From positions 38,155,560 to 38,219,559 of the forward strand of contig NC_135177.1 in the NCBI RefSeq assembly GCF_041146795.1: a stretch of DNA of 64,000 bases, in the 5' to 3' direction. Positions 23,991-37,185 of the stretch are shown here, one piece after another. The notes below the pieces were generated by a model that was not told the DNA's origin, searched no databases, and worked only from the letters and a program-made list of their open reading frames with translations. Source of the DNA: Maylandia zebra. Taxonomy: Eukaryota > Chordata > Actinopteri > Cichliformes > Cichlidae. Position 1 is the first letter of the stretch. Each line of letters opens with the position of its first letter. Made by a program: the position numbers and the translations under genes.

Positions 23991-24087
23991 CCTGTCAGCG
24001 GAAGACAGCGATGAAGCACCAACGTTTTATGGGTTGTTTTTTTTTTGTTTTTTTTGTTTTTTTGTTGTTTTTAGTTTTTTTTAATCA
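23991..24087 (+). other. Probable prune1 3' UTR start
   Basis: T-rich sequence follows the stop, before a Rex1-like LINE insertion. No clear AATAAA is seen before the LINE. Confidence 0.4.
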
Positions 24088-24306
24088 CTCAAATCAAATC
24101 ACTTTTTATTGTCACATCACATGTGCAGGCACACTGGCACAGCACATGCGAGTGAAATTCTTGTGTGCGAGCCCCACAAGCAACAGAGATGTGCAAACAC
24201 AACAACACAAACGAGCAAAATACAAGAATGGCCAACCTGAAACTAATAAATATATGTACAATATATAATAGTGTATGCATTTCTGGATGTGTATACTAAA
24301 TATTTT

Positions 24307-24362
<56 letters not shown>

Positions 24363-25480
24363 CACATTTTTACAAATTAAATAGTAATAAAATAGTAATA
24401 ATAATAATAAAATATATTAAAATATACAGAGTTGAATATGTGCAAAACAAGTGGCATTTATATACAGTATGGAGTGCATAATGTTGAAGTTCCAGTAGTG
24501 AAGCTGAGGTGTCTATGACGTGTTCAGCAGTCTGATGGCCTGGTGGAAGAAGCTGTCTCTCAGTCTGCTGGTACGGGACCGGATGCTGCAGAACCTCCTT
24601 CCTGATGGAAGCAGTCTGAACAGTTTATGGCTGGGGTGACTGGAGTCCTTGATGATCCTCCCCGCTTTCCTCAGGCAGCGCTTCCTGTAGATGTCTTGGA
24701 GGGAGGGAAGCTCACCTCCAATTATCCGTTCAGAGCACCGCACTACTCGCTGGAGAGCTTTGCAGTTGTAGGCGGTGCTGTTGCCATACCAGGTGGTGAT
24801 GCATCCAGTGAGGATGCTCTCAATGGCACAGTGATAGAAGGTCCTGAGGATGCGGGGGCTCGTGCCGAATCTTTTCAGTCTCCTGAGAAAGAAGAGGCGC
24901 TGCTGTGCCTTCTTCACTGTTTTGTTTGTGTGTACTGACCACGTAAGATCCTCAGCCAGATATACACCAAGGAACCGGAAGCTGCTCACTCTCTCCACAG
25001 CAGCGCCGTTGATGGTGATGGGGGTGTGTGCTTCTCTGCACCTCCGGAAGTCCACTATCAACTCCTTTGTCTTTGCGACGTTGAGGGTGAGATGGTTGTC
25101 TTGACACCAGTGGGTCAGGGCGCTGACCTCCTCCCTGTAAGCCGTCTCATCACCGTTGGTGATAAGACCCACCACTGTAGTGTCGTCCACAAACTTCACA
25201 ATGATGTTGGAGTTGTTAGTGGCTGTGCAGTCGTAGGTGTAGAGTGAGTACAGGAGAGGGCTCAGTACACACCCCTGTGGAGCACCAGTGTTCAGTGTGA
25301 TGGGGGATGAGGTGATGCTGCCCAGTCTGACCACCTGGCGTCTGTCAGACAGGAAGCTAAGGATCCAGCTGCAGAGGGAGCTGCTCAGTCCTAGATCCTG
25401 CAGTTTCCTGTCCAGCTTCGAGGGAACGATGGTATTGAATGCTGAGCAGGTGTTGTTGAACACGAGCATGAATCCGTGTT
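24088..25480 (-). mobile_element. Rex1/Babar-like LINE copy A, 5'-truncated
   Basis: The minus-strand ORF 24513-25469 (318 codons) encodes RT fingers/palm ([45 protein letters not shown]) and the C-terminal thumb region. The catalytic motif reads FVDD. The 3' UTR extends to a 'caaatcaaatcac' terminus at 24088, and a (GT)n tract lies at 24309-24359. The clade name is from memory. Confidence 0.82.
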
Positions 25481-26115
25481 CCTGTTTCTCTAATAAAATC
25501 CAAAATGATCAAAAGAATCCGAGTCTGGAAACCCGCCGACAGCAGGCATGAAGGTCCGCCCCCGCTGCACGCCTCGTGCTCAGAAAAAACTGCAGGGGCG
25601 CAGCTGTGACTGAGGCCTCCAGCCAGCAGGTGGTGCTGTTGGATCGGTCTGACACAATAAAGTTCTCTGCAGTCCTGCGTGGATGAAAGCACACTGTGCA
25701 AAAGTCATGAGCCACCCTCATTTCTTTATATTCTCTATGAGTATGTTTATTAAAACATACAAAACACATGTGATGGTTCAGAATTCAAACGTTTATCAAA
25801 GATCTGTAACATCATAGACTGAGCTGCAGCCGTGACGGAGCCTCCGTCTCACAGGGGGCTGCTGACGCTGTGTTGGAGCTCCTCGCACACGCTGACCATG
25901 ATGTGGCTCCATCGCTCTATCAGTCCCGTTCCTCTGACCTTCATCAGCGTTTCCTCCTGTGAGGCTGAGCAGCAGACGATCGGCTGATTGTCTCTCTGGT
26001 CTGCTGCAGAGTTTTCAGGCCTCACACTTGTGCCGTTTCAGCTCTTTGGGAATCGCCTCTTTGGTGCAAACTTAAAGTTTTATGTCAGACTGTTATCTGT
26101 GCCATTTCTCACAGA
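25481..26115. other. Intergenic, nothing recognised
   Basis: No gene is supported. A 'gcaaaagtcatgagccac' phrase near 25697 recalls Tc1-type MITE ends, but no partner terminus was found. Confidence 0.4.
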
Positions 26116-26116
26116 C

Positions 26117-26342
26117 TCAAATCAAATCACTTTTATTGTCACATCACATGTGCAGGTACACTGGTACAGCACATGTGAGTGAAATTCTTGCGTGCGAGCT
26201 TCACAAGCAACAGAGGTGTGCAAAAATACAATAACGTACAACAAGCAAAATATAAGAATGGCTAAATCTGAGACTAATAAATATATGTACAATATATAAT
26301 AGTATATGCATTACTGGATGCGTATACTAAATATGTTTTTCT

Positions 26343-26382
<40 letters not shown>

Positions 26383-26430
26383 ATATTTTACAAATTAAAT
26401 GGAGTAAACAATAAAATAAAATATATAAAA
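26117..26430 (-). mobile_element. Rex1-like LINE 3' end only (copy B)
   Basis: Nearly the same 3' UTR as copy A, including 'caaatcaaatcactttta', 'attcttgcgtgcgagc' and a (GT)n at 26346-26381. No coding part is present. Confidence 0.75.
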
Positions 26431-26964
26431 AAATATACAGACTTTGCTGCTAACAGCGTGTGCAGACACAACACTGGCTCGTACCTGAGCTTGTGATCAC
26501 ATGTTGCATCCAGCTGAGGTGTGCCGTCATAGCGGACCTTCATGCTTGTTTGAATCTGTTTGTTTTTTTGGGGGTTTTCTGAAGATGTGAATTTCTGACA
26601 GATTTGGCACTGTTGGGCCTCCGTAGGCTGTTGGTTTTGGGTGTTTTATTAAAGAGAAAAAGAACTGCAGCCAACTGTCAGGAAACCAGCTGTGAATAAA
26701 TCATGTTTCACAATAATTGCACTGAGAAGGGAAAGACTTTTATTGTGAAACAGAGGGAAGAAGCTTGCAGCAACAGGAAGTTTGCAGAAGAAAGGTTTTT
26801 GGTTTTTTTATTTACAATGTTTCATCATGAGTCATCAGGATAAAGTTTGGGGTACAACTCTGTAAACATCTGGAACATCTGCTCAGACTTGTGGTTTCCC
26901 CTCTGAAACACTCGCCTTCCTTCTGACCTTCCCCCGTTGGACTCGATGTATTTATTGTAGTGAG

Positions 26965-28091
26965 TAGGGATGGGTATCGTTTAGGTTTTATCCGATACCG
27001 GTGCCAAATCGGTACTTTTGAAACGGTGCCGGTGCTTAAACGGTGCTCGAACCGGTGCTTAATGAATGGAGAACACAAACTTTGTCCAAGTTTTGTTTTG
27101 TTTTTGTAAAAAGATAACAATGTTAGCCTTTTCTGCAGCTATGGGGCATATATGGTATCACTCTTGGCTGGAAGCAGTGCTTAATCAATGGAAAAAACAC
27201 AAACTTTGTCCAAAAACCTCTCATGTTCAACTGGTTTTTGTAAAAAGATAACAATGTTAGCCTTTTCTGCAGCTATGGGGCATATATGGTATCACTCTTG
27301 GCTGGAAGCAGTGCTTAAACAATGGAAAAAACACAAACTTTGTCCTAAACCTCTCATGTTTAGCTGTTTTCCACTTTTTCTTTGGTCATTTTAGCCTTTT
27401 TGGCCAGGGTGAAGGGAGTATCTGCCATCAAACAAGAGGACAGCCACATGTATCTATGATGATGTTTGCTGGTTCACCTTACATGCATTAATGTAATAAC
27501 GTGGTTAGCCTACTCAACGTAAATTACACACAAACAACATTAAGCTACTCACGCAGAGAAGAACGGCTGCTGCTGCATCATCATCCTCATCATTTCTGCT
27601 ACACTGGCAGGGCTAGGGGCCAGGACTCTATTCTTCGGGTTTTTGGGGGATGTTGCTCCGGGTCCGATAACTGGCAACCCACCCAACGTGCACAGTGTGA
27701 GGTCTCGCAGCAAGCTATCAAATACGGCGCATTTCTCAGCTTTTAAAAAAACGCTATGCGTCGCCAGGTGTTTCATCAGATTCGAGGTGTTACCTCCTTT
27801 GACAGTATCACAGTATCAGCTTAAAGCACTTGTTGCTGCTGAGTTTGCATATTTTGCTGTGAAGTACAGCCAGACTTTTGACCGCTTCGTCTTGGACATT
27901 TTTAATCTGTAGCTCTGCTCTAAAAGAACGTACGTACCTGGCCCCGCCTACTATCCTGGGAAACGTAAAATGATTGGCTAGAAGTGTATCACAGCTCAGG
28001 AAAAAAAAGCACCGAAATAAAGCACCGAAATGTGCGCTGCTTTTCGGTCTGGTTACTACCGTTTATGTCAGAACACCGGTACCCATCCCTA
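26965..28091 (-). mobile_element. hAT-like element with BED-finger remnant (copy 4)
   Basis: Ends are TAGGGATGGGTATCG and ...TACCCATCCCTA, with a perfect 8-bp duplication GTAGTGAG (26957-26964 and 28092-28099). It is the same family as copy 3 in opposite orientation. The minus-strand frame 27549-27776 retains [15 protein letters not shown] and the [14 protein letters not shown] end. An internal direct repeat (about 27090-27350) duplicates a roughly 120-bp segment ('aaaaagataacaatgttagcc'). Confidence 0.9.
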
Positions 28092-28099
28092 GTAGTGAG

Positions 28100-28609
28100 T
28101 CGATTTATTAACTTGGGTGTTTGAAGTGGAAATGTTATTTCTAATTATGGTTGTAAAATTTTCTCCTTTATCTCTGGATTTCTTGTGTTGATTCCTAAAT
28201 ATATGTCATTCATGCCTCCTGACTTCCAAAATAAAAGTCTTTTTAAAGCATTTAACTGAATTTAAGCTGCTCTCACAGGCACTAGGACCCTGCGGACACT
28301 CTGCACTTCCTCCTGCTTTAAATAGCTTCAGCATCTGATTGGTGGATTTTTAATGAAGCAGGCTGAAGCTGATCTGCCACCTCACCTGTGTGCAAGGAGC
28401 AGGTGAGCGTGGCCAATCAGGTGGCGGCTCTGTGGTGAAATGCAGACAAACCTGTCAGGCAGAGAGAGAGAGCGAGCGAGCGAGCCCCATAGAGTCAGAG
28501 TGGGAACTCCCTCTGTGCGAGGGAGAGGAGAGGAAGGAGGACACCACACTCAGACATCCAGTGGGTCCCACACGCTGGTCAGAGCACGCCGTGACATCAG
28601 AGTGACATC
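28100..28609 (+). promoter_or_regulatory. Upstream region / probable 5' UTR of bnipl
   Basis: No TATA box stands out. A GA/GAGC-rich stretch (28462-28486) precedes the start codon at 28610. The transcription start is not determinable from this sequence. Confidence 0.35.
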
Positions 28610-31600
28610 ATGAGCTCCCCCACTGAGCATACAGACGGGCACGGTGAGGACAGGTAAATATTTACAGCTCAAACGCTGTGTGAGAGTGTGTGTGTGTATT
28701 TGTGCGTGTGTGCGTGCGCATTTCCTGCTCAGTAAAAAGAGGAAGTTCAATTCAAACTGCTTCTGCTGCTGACGGTCAGTGAAGGGGTCTCTGTGATATG
28801 TTCACCGCCTGATGATCTGGGCTGTTGATCAGCAGGAAGTGATGTCCGTTGACTTCCTGCTTGCTATGGGGTCTCCCGGTCCAGGTCCTGAGCCTCATCG
28901 CCGATCTCTTCCTTGCTGATGACTTCACTGATTAGTCTGCAGTTTCTGATTGGCTCCTGGTCGGGTCCTGATCGGGTTCTGGTCCTCGGACAGGAAGCTG
29001 ACGCCTTTTCCTGGATCTGAGCTCAGAGTCAAAGACCAGAGGAGGCCTCTGATCCTCCCGAGTCCCTGAAAACACTCTCTGAGCTCCTAACTCAGTCCGT
29101 GAAGCTCTGCAGGTGAGGCGTCCGGTCACACCTGCGTGTCATGCGCTAGTTTGTGTCACACGTTGAGTTTTTGCAATTTCCCATCATGCTCCTGCAAACA
29201 GCTGATCTGTGGAGCAGGTGCTGAGTGAACGTCACCAAACAAACTGCCAGTAATGTGAACTGTGTTTGAGCTGATGAAGAAACGGACTGAACATCGCTCT
29301 GAGGTTCACGCCTCGCACTCTGCACCTGCAGCTTCACCTGCGCAGGTGAGGCCGTTGTAACACATGCAGAGCCGAGGACATTAGGGGAGAATATTTAACG
29401 TTCACAACACGCAGTTTAATAACCCGCGCCGAAACAAAGCATCTTATGTTCCTGGCCTAACCTTACTGCCCACGGAGGTGCGTCTGATAACACACCTGAG
29501 GACTGCGCTCACACACCATTTTGGCTTTTTTTAGAAAATCTGGCTGTAAATCAACAGCCTGAGCCAAGTGTGCCATCTGCTGGGACGAGCTCAGAATCAA
29601 AGGTGATGATGTAATAATGATTGGCTCCACCCCCTGCAGTTCACCTGCAGTATCTGCACGCACCACCAGGGGGCAGCCGCCAAGACTTTACGAATCTTTA
29701 AGGCTGGAGACAAAGAACTGAGCAGATTATACGATCTGCAAACATCAGTCTTCATCGTCTTAAACTCCTCCTCCTTCTTCTCACATGTTCTCACCTGAGG
29801 AGCCCTCTGATTGGCTGAGATCCTTTGTGAAGAGTTTTAATCTTTACCAGGATTTCATCTGAACTTTCATGTATCCATCCACAGCTGTTCCTCACCAGGA
29901 GTGACTCCAAGGAAGCTTTACAGACTCCTTCATCTCTCCTCTTTGTTTTTGTGGAGGCTCATCAGAGTTCTGATATTTTTGCGAGCTGACCCTGAAGGTA
30001 CCGCAGTGAAAACACTCCTCACCTGCAGAGGACCACCCACTGCACACACCTGTTCAGTTACTGTAGCTGGAGATCAGGTGTGTCAGCTTCACAGCAAACA
30101 GAGGAACAATGAAGCCCCTCCCTTGTTCACCTGTTCAGGTGTGTGTGAGATAGTCAGAGCAGTCAGACGGGTTTGATCTGATTTTAATCACCAGGAGGCT
30201 TAACTGCCTGCAGGTCAGATCTGTGATTGGACGGAAACCCTGGAGCTATAAATAGTTTACAAACCTCCAAACGAACGTCACAGGACCAAGGTGTGTGTGT
30301 GTGTGTGAGTCATGAATGTCCGATCAAACAAACTTATTTATTGGTCTTTATTTAACTTTAAATAATAGAACCACAAAAAAACGTCAAAATACCTGCAGAA
30401 GAACAATCAGCCAATCAGAGAAGAGAATCTGAATTGGGTCCCAGTTTCGGTTTTTCTTTGCTCTTCCAGGTCTGCTCCAGGGCCCTCAAGCCCCGCCAAC
30501 ATCCAGGACATGGAGCTGAGGGAGGAGTGGCAGGATGATGGCTTCCCCAGGTCAGAGGTCATGCTAACAGAGGCTAATAAAGATAAATAGATCCTTATGG
30601 AGGATGTTAATTTGTGCTAACAGAGGCTAATAGTAACATATGGTAAGAGGCGAATGTAGCTTTAATAAAGGCTAATGCTAATATGTGCTAACAGAAGCTA
30701 ATAGCTGTGAATAAATGCAAACTAAAGCTAATGTGTGTGGTGAATATCTTCTCACCTCTTTGTTTCACATGTTTACCTGGTTTTACCTGGCTGGCGTTGC
30801 TGGGCTTGCTGCTTCAGACCACTTCCAGAGGATGACACAGAAAGTCCAGCAGGAGAATCAGGTGAAAACCAATTTTTGTAAGCTAAAGTTGAAGCTACGA
30901 GTCTGTTGTGGCCAGTGCTATCCTCTACGCTGTTGCATGCTGGGGGAGCAGATTGAGGGTTGCTGATGCTAACAGACTCAACGAACTGATCTGCAAGGCC
31001 AGCAATGTTGTGGGGATGTAGCTGGACTCTCTTAAGGTTGTGATGGAGAGGCATACGTTGTCCAGGATAAAGACTGTTGGATAATTCCTCCCACAAGAGC
31101 ACGCTCAGTCATAGACTGAGATTACCAAAAAGCACCACTGAACGACCCAGGAATGCATTCCTGCCTGTGGCCATCTCCCTGTACAACTCATCCACCCAAC
31201 ACACTGTATACTGCTATTGCTACACCCTCTTTGCTCATGCTCTTCTTTCTTATTCAGATATTTATTAGTAAGCAGTGTTGGGAGTAACGCGTTATTAAGT
31301 AACGCGTTACAGTAACTACGTTATTATTGTGGTAACGAGCACGGTAACTAGTTATGCCAAAATCAGGAACGCGTTACTCGTTACTGGGATTTAGATAGGC
31401 TCGTTACTCGTTACTTCGTGTGGTGGCTATCGCGGAGCTTCCACAGATTCAGTAACATAAGCAAGTGGTGGAGGCAGCAGGTGGATGAAGGAAAAGGGAG
31501 GCAAGAGGAGAGACCCGAAGCGGCCGCTGGTCCGAGAGTGTCAGGTGAACTGAACTTCAGGTTAGAAGTTATGACCTGCAGTCCATCTGGGTCAGATATG

Positions 31601-34265
31601 AACCAAGTTTAGGTGGAGTTTATTTAATATTAATTTCTAGTATCAGCTGATGTTTGCTGGAGCCACAGCTGTAAAGCTGCTGGTCATGATGTCGGTTTGG
31701 ATATGTGGTGAGAGGGAAACATGAAGATGAAACCAGCAGATGTCCTTACTGAATCATCAGAGCTGAACAGGTGATGGAGAAACAATTTTCTGTCCCAGTC
31801 CAGCCCTGTATGCAGCTCATCTGCAGTCTGGTGTTACCTACATCTTCCTATTCAGAAGGCAGAATTTCAGAGTTCTGAGTACAATCAAAGCACCACGACT
31901 GCAGTTTTTGTGTTGGATGTAAAAAGCGCACATGACTCTGTGATGTAGGCTAGAATCATGGCAGCAGTCAACGATGGTGCAGGCGTGGGATTTCTTTCGT
32001 GGAAATGTGCACATTATCTTTTCCTTTGTATTGGTAGGTGGCACAGTGCACTGTGGCAAGTAAGCAAGCTAGAAGACTGGCAAAGTTACGGAAGCAACAC
32101 ATTAACAAGAGAAGTCTGAGTAAAACCAAAGTTACTTTCCCTACTAACTAGTTACTTTGAAAATAACGAGTAACTTCAAGTAACTGAGTTACTTTTGATG
32201 GAAGTAACTAGTAATGTAACTAAGTTACTAATTTAAAGTAACTTACTCAACACTGTTAGTAAGTGGCTTATATATATGTAAATATTGTATATATTGTGCT
32301 ATTGTTTATTTCCTGTATTGTCTTTGTTGCTGTTGGTACTGGAGCGCTGTAACCAACATCATTTCCTCTATGGCTCAGTAAAGTATTCTGATTCTGACAA
32401 AGCTCAAAGTCACCAATCAAAGGTGATCAAAATCAATGACAACAATCTTCCAAAAATCAATCAGTGTTCACTCTGTCCTCTGTTCTTTAGCTCCGGTCAC
32501 CAGCCTCACTCTATCGGGTGGAGGCGGAGCTAAGAAGCGTCTGGTGGCACCGTCTCTGAGTCTCACGCTGAACCGCCGTGACTCGAACGATCGGAACAGC
32601 TTCTCTGCAGCCGCACTGTCAGGGACACCAGACGACACACCGTCGCTTGACATCAACCTGGAAGCTCTGGAGACGCCATCGGACAGCGAGACAGGAACAC
32701 TGCCGGACAGCATGCACGACCTGGAGTGGGACGGTGAGATGTGCACGCAGATGGGAAGTAATGTAACCGAGAGAAAAGCAGCTGACCTCTGACCTCTGTC
32801 TCACAGACGACCTTCCTCGGATGGGCAGAGGTGGAGCTGTGGGTGTGGCCAGAAATCCGATGGAGCAGTCCGAAGGTCTGATGGAGCTGGATCAGGTGGA
32901 CAGCAGAGGGCGGCGCTGGAGGCGGTTCTGCATCTCAGGACACGAATACCATGTCAACATGAGCGTCCTGGAGCCGTACCTGCAGGTCCTGTCGCATGGA
33001 GGTCAGAGGTCACACACCCACCAAACTACCTGTAATACACCTGCAGGAGCTTCCAGGTCTCACACACACCTGAAAAACACCTGTAACACAAATAAGATGA
33101 TACACTGATATTACACCTGCAGGAGCGCCACACACACTCACCTGTAACACACCTGCAGGTGCCATGGAGCTAACACTGTGTTGTATTTGAAATTGCACCG
33201 TGACAGCTCTGCCTGTGGTTGGTTGACAGGCTACTTTGGAGACGGGATGAACGCCATCATCCTCTTCACTTCTTGTTACCTGCCGGAGAACACAGTGGAA
33301 AACTACGAGTATGTCATGGAAAACCTGTTCAGGTGAGTTTGGGCCCAGAAATTGTGGTCAAATGCTAGCAGGTGTGAGCCACGCCTCCTTTATCACCTGT
33401 CTTCCCCTGCAGGTACATTGTGGGGACGCTGGACCTGATGGTCTCAGAGAATTACCTGCTAGTCTACCTGTGCGCCATGGCTCCCAGAAATAAGCTGCCC
33501 TCCATCAAATGGCTTCACCAGTGCTACACGTCCATCGACAGGAGGTACAGCATCCCCTCTCAGCACCGCTCTGAGGGGTGGAGCTTCTTTACTTCCTGTT
33601 CCTTCAGTAACTGTGACCCCTGGCTGCCCCTGGGTAGGTCCGGGATGGGCGTGAGGTTCTGGGGGCGCTCCGTCTCTGGGCTGGGGCCCGGGCCGGGCCT
33701 CGGGGGCTTGGGTCCTGGTTGGTGTGTTGCCGGGGTTGTGGGCGGGTGGGTGCATGGGGGCCCAGCCCTGGAGCAGGGTGCCGCCAGTGCATCGAGCCAC
33801 CTGGGGGGCTCTTCAACTGGTGGGGAAGATTGTCACATCTTGCAGGAGCTTTCCTCTCCTCAGGGGCTCTCTCTACAGGAGGGGGAGATACAGGAGAGGT
33901 GGAGGAAGATCTCAGCCTGGGTGTTTATTGTCTTATGTAGTCTGGAAGATGAGTGGATGGTGGGGTGGGTGCAGTTTTCTCTGTGGTGGGGTTGGGTAGA
34001 CTGTCCTGGGCTCTGTGGGGCCGGGAGGCGCTGCTGCGCTGGGCCCCGGTCTGGATGGGCCTGGGCCCCCTTTCCCTGGCGGGTCGCGGAGTATGGGGGT
34101 ACCTACTGGGGTCAGCGGGGGAGCTGGCCCCAGGGAGGGGTCACTTGCCCCTCCCTTCCTTCCCTCCCCATCTCCAGCTGCCTCCCTCTTCCCGCTCCAT
34201 CACAACCACCCACACATGCAGGACCTTGGAGTAGGGGTATGTCACCAGGGTGCAGAGGAGGCTAC

Positions 34266-34301
<36 letters not shown>

Positions 34302-37112
34302 TGTCCCCTTCTGGCTGCCTCTGCCTCAATTTTATCCCACAACTTAGACATTCACATTACTCACACTCTCATTACACATACATATAGGATCTTGGGGGTG
34401 GGCACGCTACACGGAGTCCAAATTACCATCAGGGTGTACACCCCACCCCTGGCGTCGTTGCCCACCTCTCAATGTTAAATACACGTAGACATTGAGGGCC
34501 AGCAGGAGGGACCATGCGCTTACCTGCTGCTCTCTGGCAGGTAGCTCCAAGCCCTCCTGGGTTTTAAATGCACCTTAGAACACACATGCATCAACACTAC
34601 AATGAGCGGGTGGAGGGAGGTTTGGAGTCTTCTCTCACCCCCATTCTCTGCGACCTGCTGGAGCGGGGGGGCTAGGAGGAGGAGTTGGCCGTCCGACTGC
34701 GGTCTGGAGTGTGGGGCCTCCCTGCTGCTGCGGAGTCGGGGCGGTCTGCCTCCCCCCACCGCAGGGAAAAGGGTAACACCACCTGGGTCTGGGTGCAGTT
34801 CCCCCCTCCAGGGGCGGGGGCACCTAGACCCGGTTTGTAGAGTACGCTTGGGGAGTGTGATCGTGTGTACAGCGTCTCTTTATGTCTGTCTCCACGTTGG
34901 TTGAGTGTGGAGTAAGTGCATATGAGAGCATGAGGGTGGGAATGGATGTTTGTGTCTGTGTGTGCCTGTATGTCTGTGTCTATATGTCAGGTTGGGTGTC
35001 AGGCGCCACCTCTCTGGGGACATCTCAGGCCCTCCAAGGTTTGGAGGCCTATCTCCCCCTACCACCACTTCCCCTGCCAGTGGCGGACTCCCTCAGACAT
35101 CGGTGCGTTGGTGGTTCTTTGTGTCTGGGGGTGGACATCCAGGTACACACCGGCTCACTCCTTGGCGGCCGCTTATCGGGGCCTGGAGCCTGGGGCTCGC
35201 TCGGGCCACTTCGGAGGTGGGGTGCCCCCGGCCTCTCGGCCTGGGGCTCGGTCACTCAGGCACGGCTGGCTGCCGGTGGAGCTCACGGGCGCGTCACTGC
35301 AACTCCCCCTGGCTTCTGCTCCGCGGCTGCTGAGTGAGCCCTCATCTGGGACTCTCCTCAGCTCTTTCTGGGACAGTGGCGCGGCTGCCCCTCTGTTGGT
35401 CTTCCTTGGTCTCTTGTGTTCTGGGGGCCTCTGGATGTCTGGAGTTTTGATCTCCTCCATACCTGCTTCATGCCCTGGAGGACGGGGCTGTGGCCCCCCC
35501 ACACCCTCTAGCAGATCATTACATGAAGGAACCTTTTAAAAACAAGCGCGTCCATGCTCACAGGTGTACACACGGGTGATCACACCCACAAACTACACCC
35601 TTTTTGGCTCCTACCTCAAAGCACACTGTTCTGTTGATCTTATGTGCTGCACAATAATGTTTAATATTTAGTATTTACTGTCATATTCCCATATATCATT
35701 GTGATGTTGTTTATTCTATTACTCTTGTTCTCTTCTGCTTGCTTTCTTTTTTCTTTCTCAGCAGGTGATCCAGGTGATTGATATATGCATTTTTTTTCTC
35801 TGCCCGTTCTGTTGGTTTTTGTCTTTTGCCCTTCTCCCCCGTCCCTCTTCTCAGCTGTTTCTCTTTCCCTCTTTCTTTCTCCCCTTCTTTCCCCCAGTCA
35901 AGTCTGTCCCGTATTCAGTAAGTGAAAATAAAATAAACAATAAAAGGTGAATCAAATGGACCATTATGGCAAGGCTGGGATGGTCAATTTGGTAAAGTAA
36001 ATCCGTTGGGCATCTTTCTTTGCCTTAAAAAAGAGGAAAAAAAAAAAAGTAACTGTGACCCCGTAGACGAGTAGAGCTTCTCATAACTGCTCGCTGTGTC
36101 TGCTCCGACCTGTGGACCATGCGGCGAGATGATCTTTCAGTTCAACTACCTGCAATTTTGCTTTATTTATGTAGCACGAACAGTCGCATCGGGGCACCTA
36201 ACAATCATGTGACCCCCTATGAGAAGGCACTTTGGCGACAGGAAGTAACCTCCAGCAGTACCAGGCTCAGGGGTGGCCATCAGCCGCGACCGGTGTGGGT
36301 GAGAGGAGGAAGACGGGATATTCTGAATGTGAGACGAGCTAAGGTGAAAACAAGGCGCGTTACGCTAACCATAGGCAAGAGCGCCAACGGAGAGCTCCAC
36401 CCCCATCACAGCCACAACAAAAATGACCCCTCTATTCATCCATTTGCAGTGTCAGGGTCACGACCTGATTTTCACACGCTGCGTGGCGTGCAGCGCCGAG
36501 ATCCTATTTGGAGCATCCACTCGAGTCAGACTTCCTGTTTGGAAACAACCAACCCACCAACTCTGCAATCCAAGATGGCAGCAGTGGGGGTTCAACACCC
36601 CCCGCCTCTCGCCATGTCACCTTCTGCTAATAAAAGCTAATAGCTGGCTGTGGCTCAACGACAGCAGGTGATGGTGCTGACGTCGGGTCAGACTCCGTCA
36701 TGACGTCTTTAATCTGATTGATCACGCTCGCTGTGTAAGAGACGCTCTGATTGGAGCGCTGCTCTGTGTGGTCATGATGTAATCATCAGTTGCCTTTGCT
36801 GTTGGGAGATGATGTCGGGGATTCAGCCATGTTTCCAGCTCTTTGGAGGTCATCTTCTTCCTCCTCCTCATCACAGCTGTGCATGCTTACAACCACAGCA
36901 GCACTTTAACTCGTCTGTCATACGTAATGGCGTTACCGCGACCAGCTGATGGTCACGGTGGCCTTTGAAGTGTGTTTAGCGCACAAGGACATGGGGGTTC
37001 ACTGTCCTCATGTCTCCGCAGGCTGAAGAAGGACCTGAAGGGGCTGCTGGTCGTCCATCCCGCCTGGTACATCAAAGCTCTCATCACGCTGGTCAAACCT
37101 TTTATCAGGTCA

Positions 37113-37185
<73 letters not shown>

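Noticed and set aside
24309-24359. Possible Z-DNA-forming regulatory tract
   Set aside because: It is a (GT)n run within a LINE 3' UTR and recurs in the copy at 26346. No regulatory evidence.
27549-27776. Short ORF with [15 protein letters not shown] as a host gene
   Set aside because: It lies within a TSD-flanked hAT-like element and has a truncated sister copy; it is a transposase remnant.
33420-34478. 352-codon plus-strand ORF
   Set aside because: It starts in bnipl exon 7, reads through the splice donor into GC-rich retroposed sequence and crosses its boundary. It is not one gene.
34946-35539. 197-codon frame in the GC-rich retroposon
   Set aside because: Low-complexity composition with overlapping open frames on both strands; no recognisable domain.
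37118-37182. CRISPR-like or structured repeat array
   Set aside because: It is a plain CA dinucleotide microsatellite in a eukaryotic intron.
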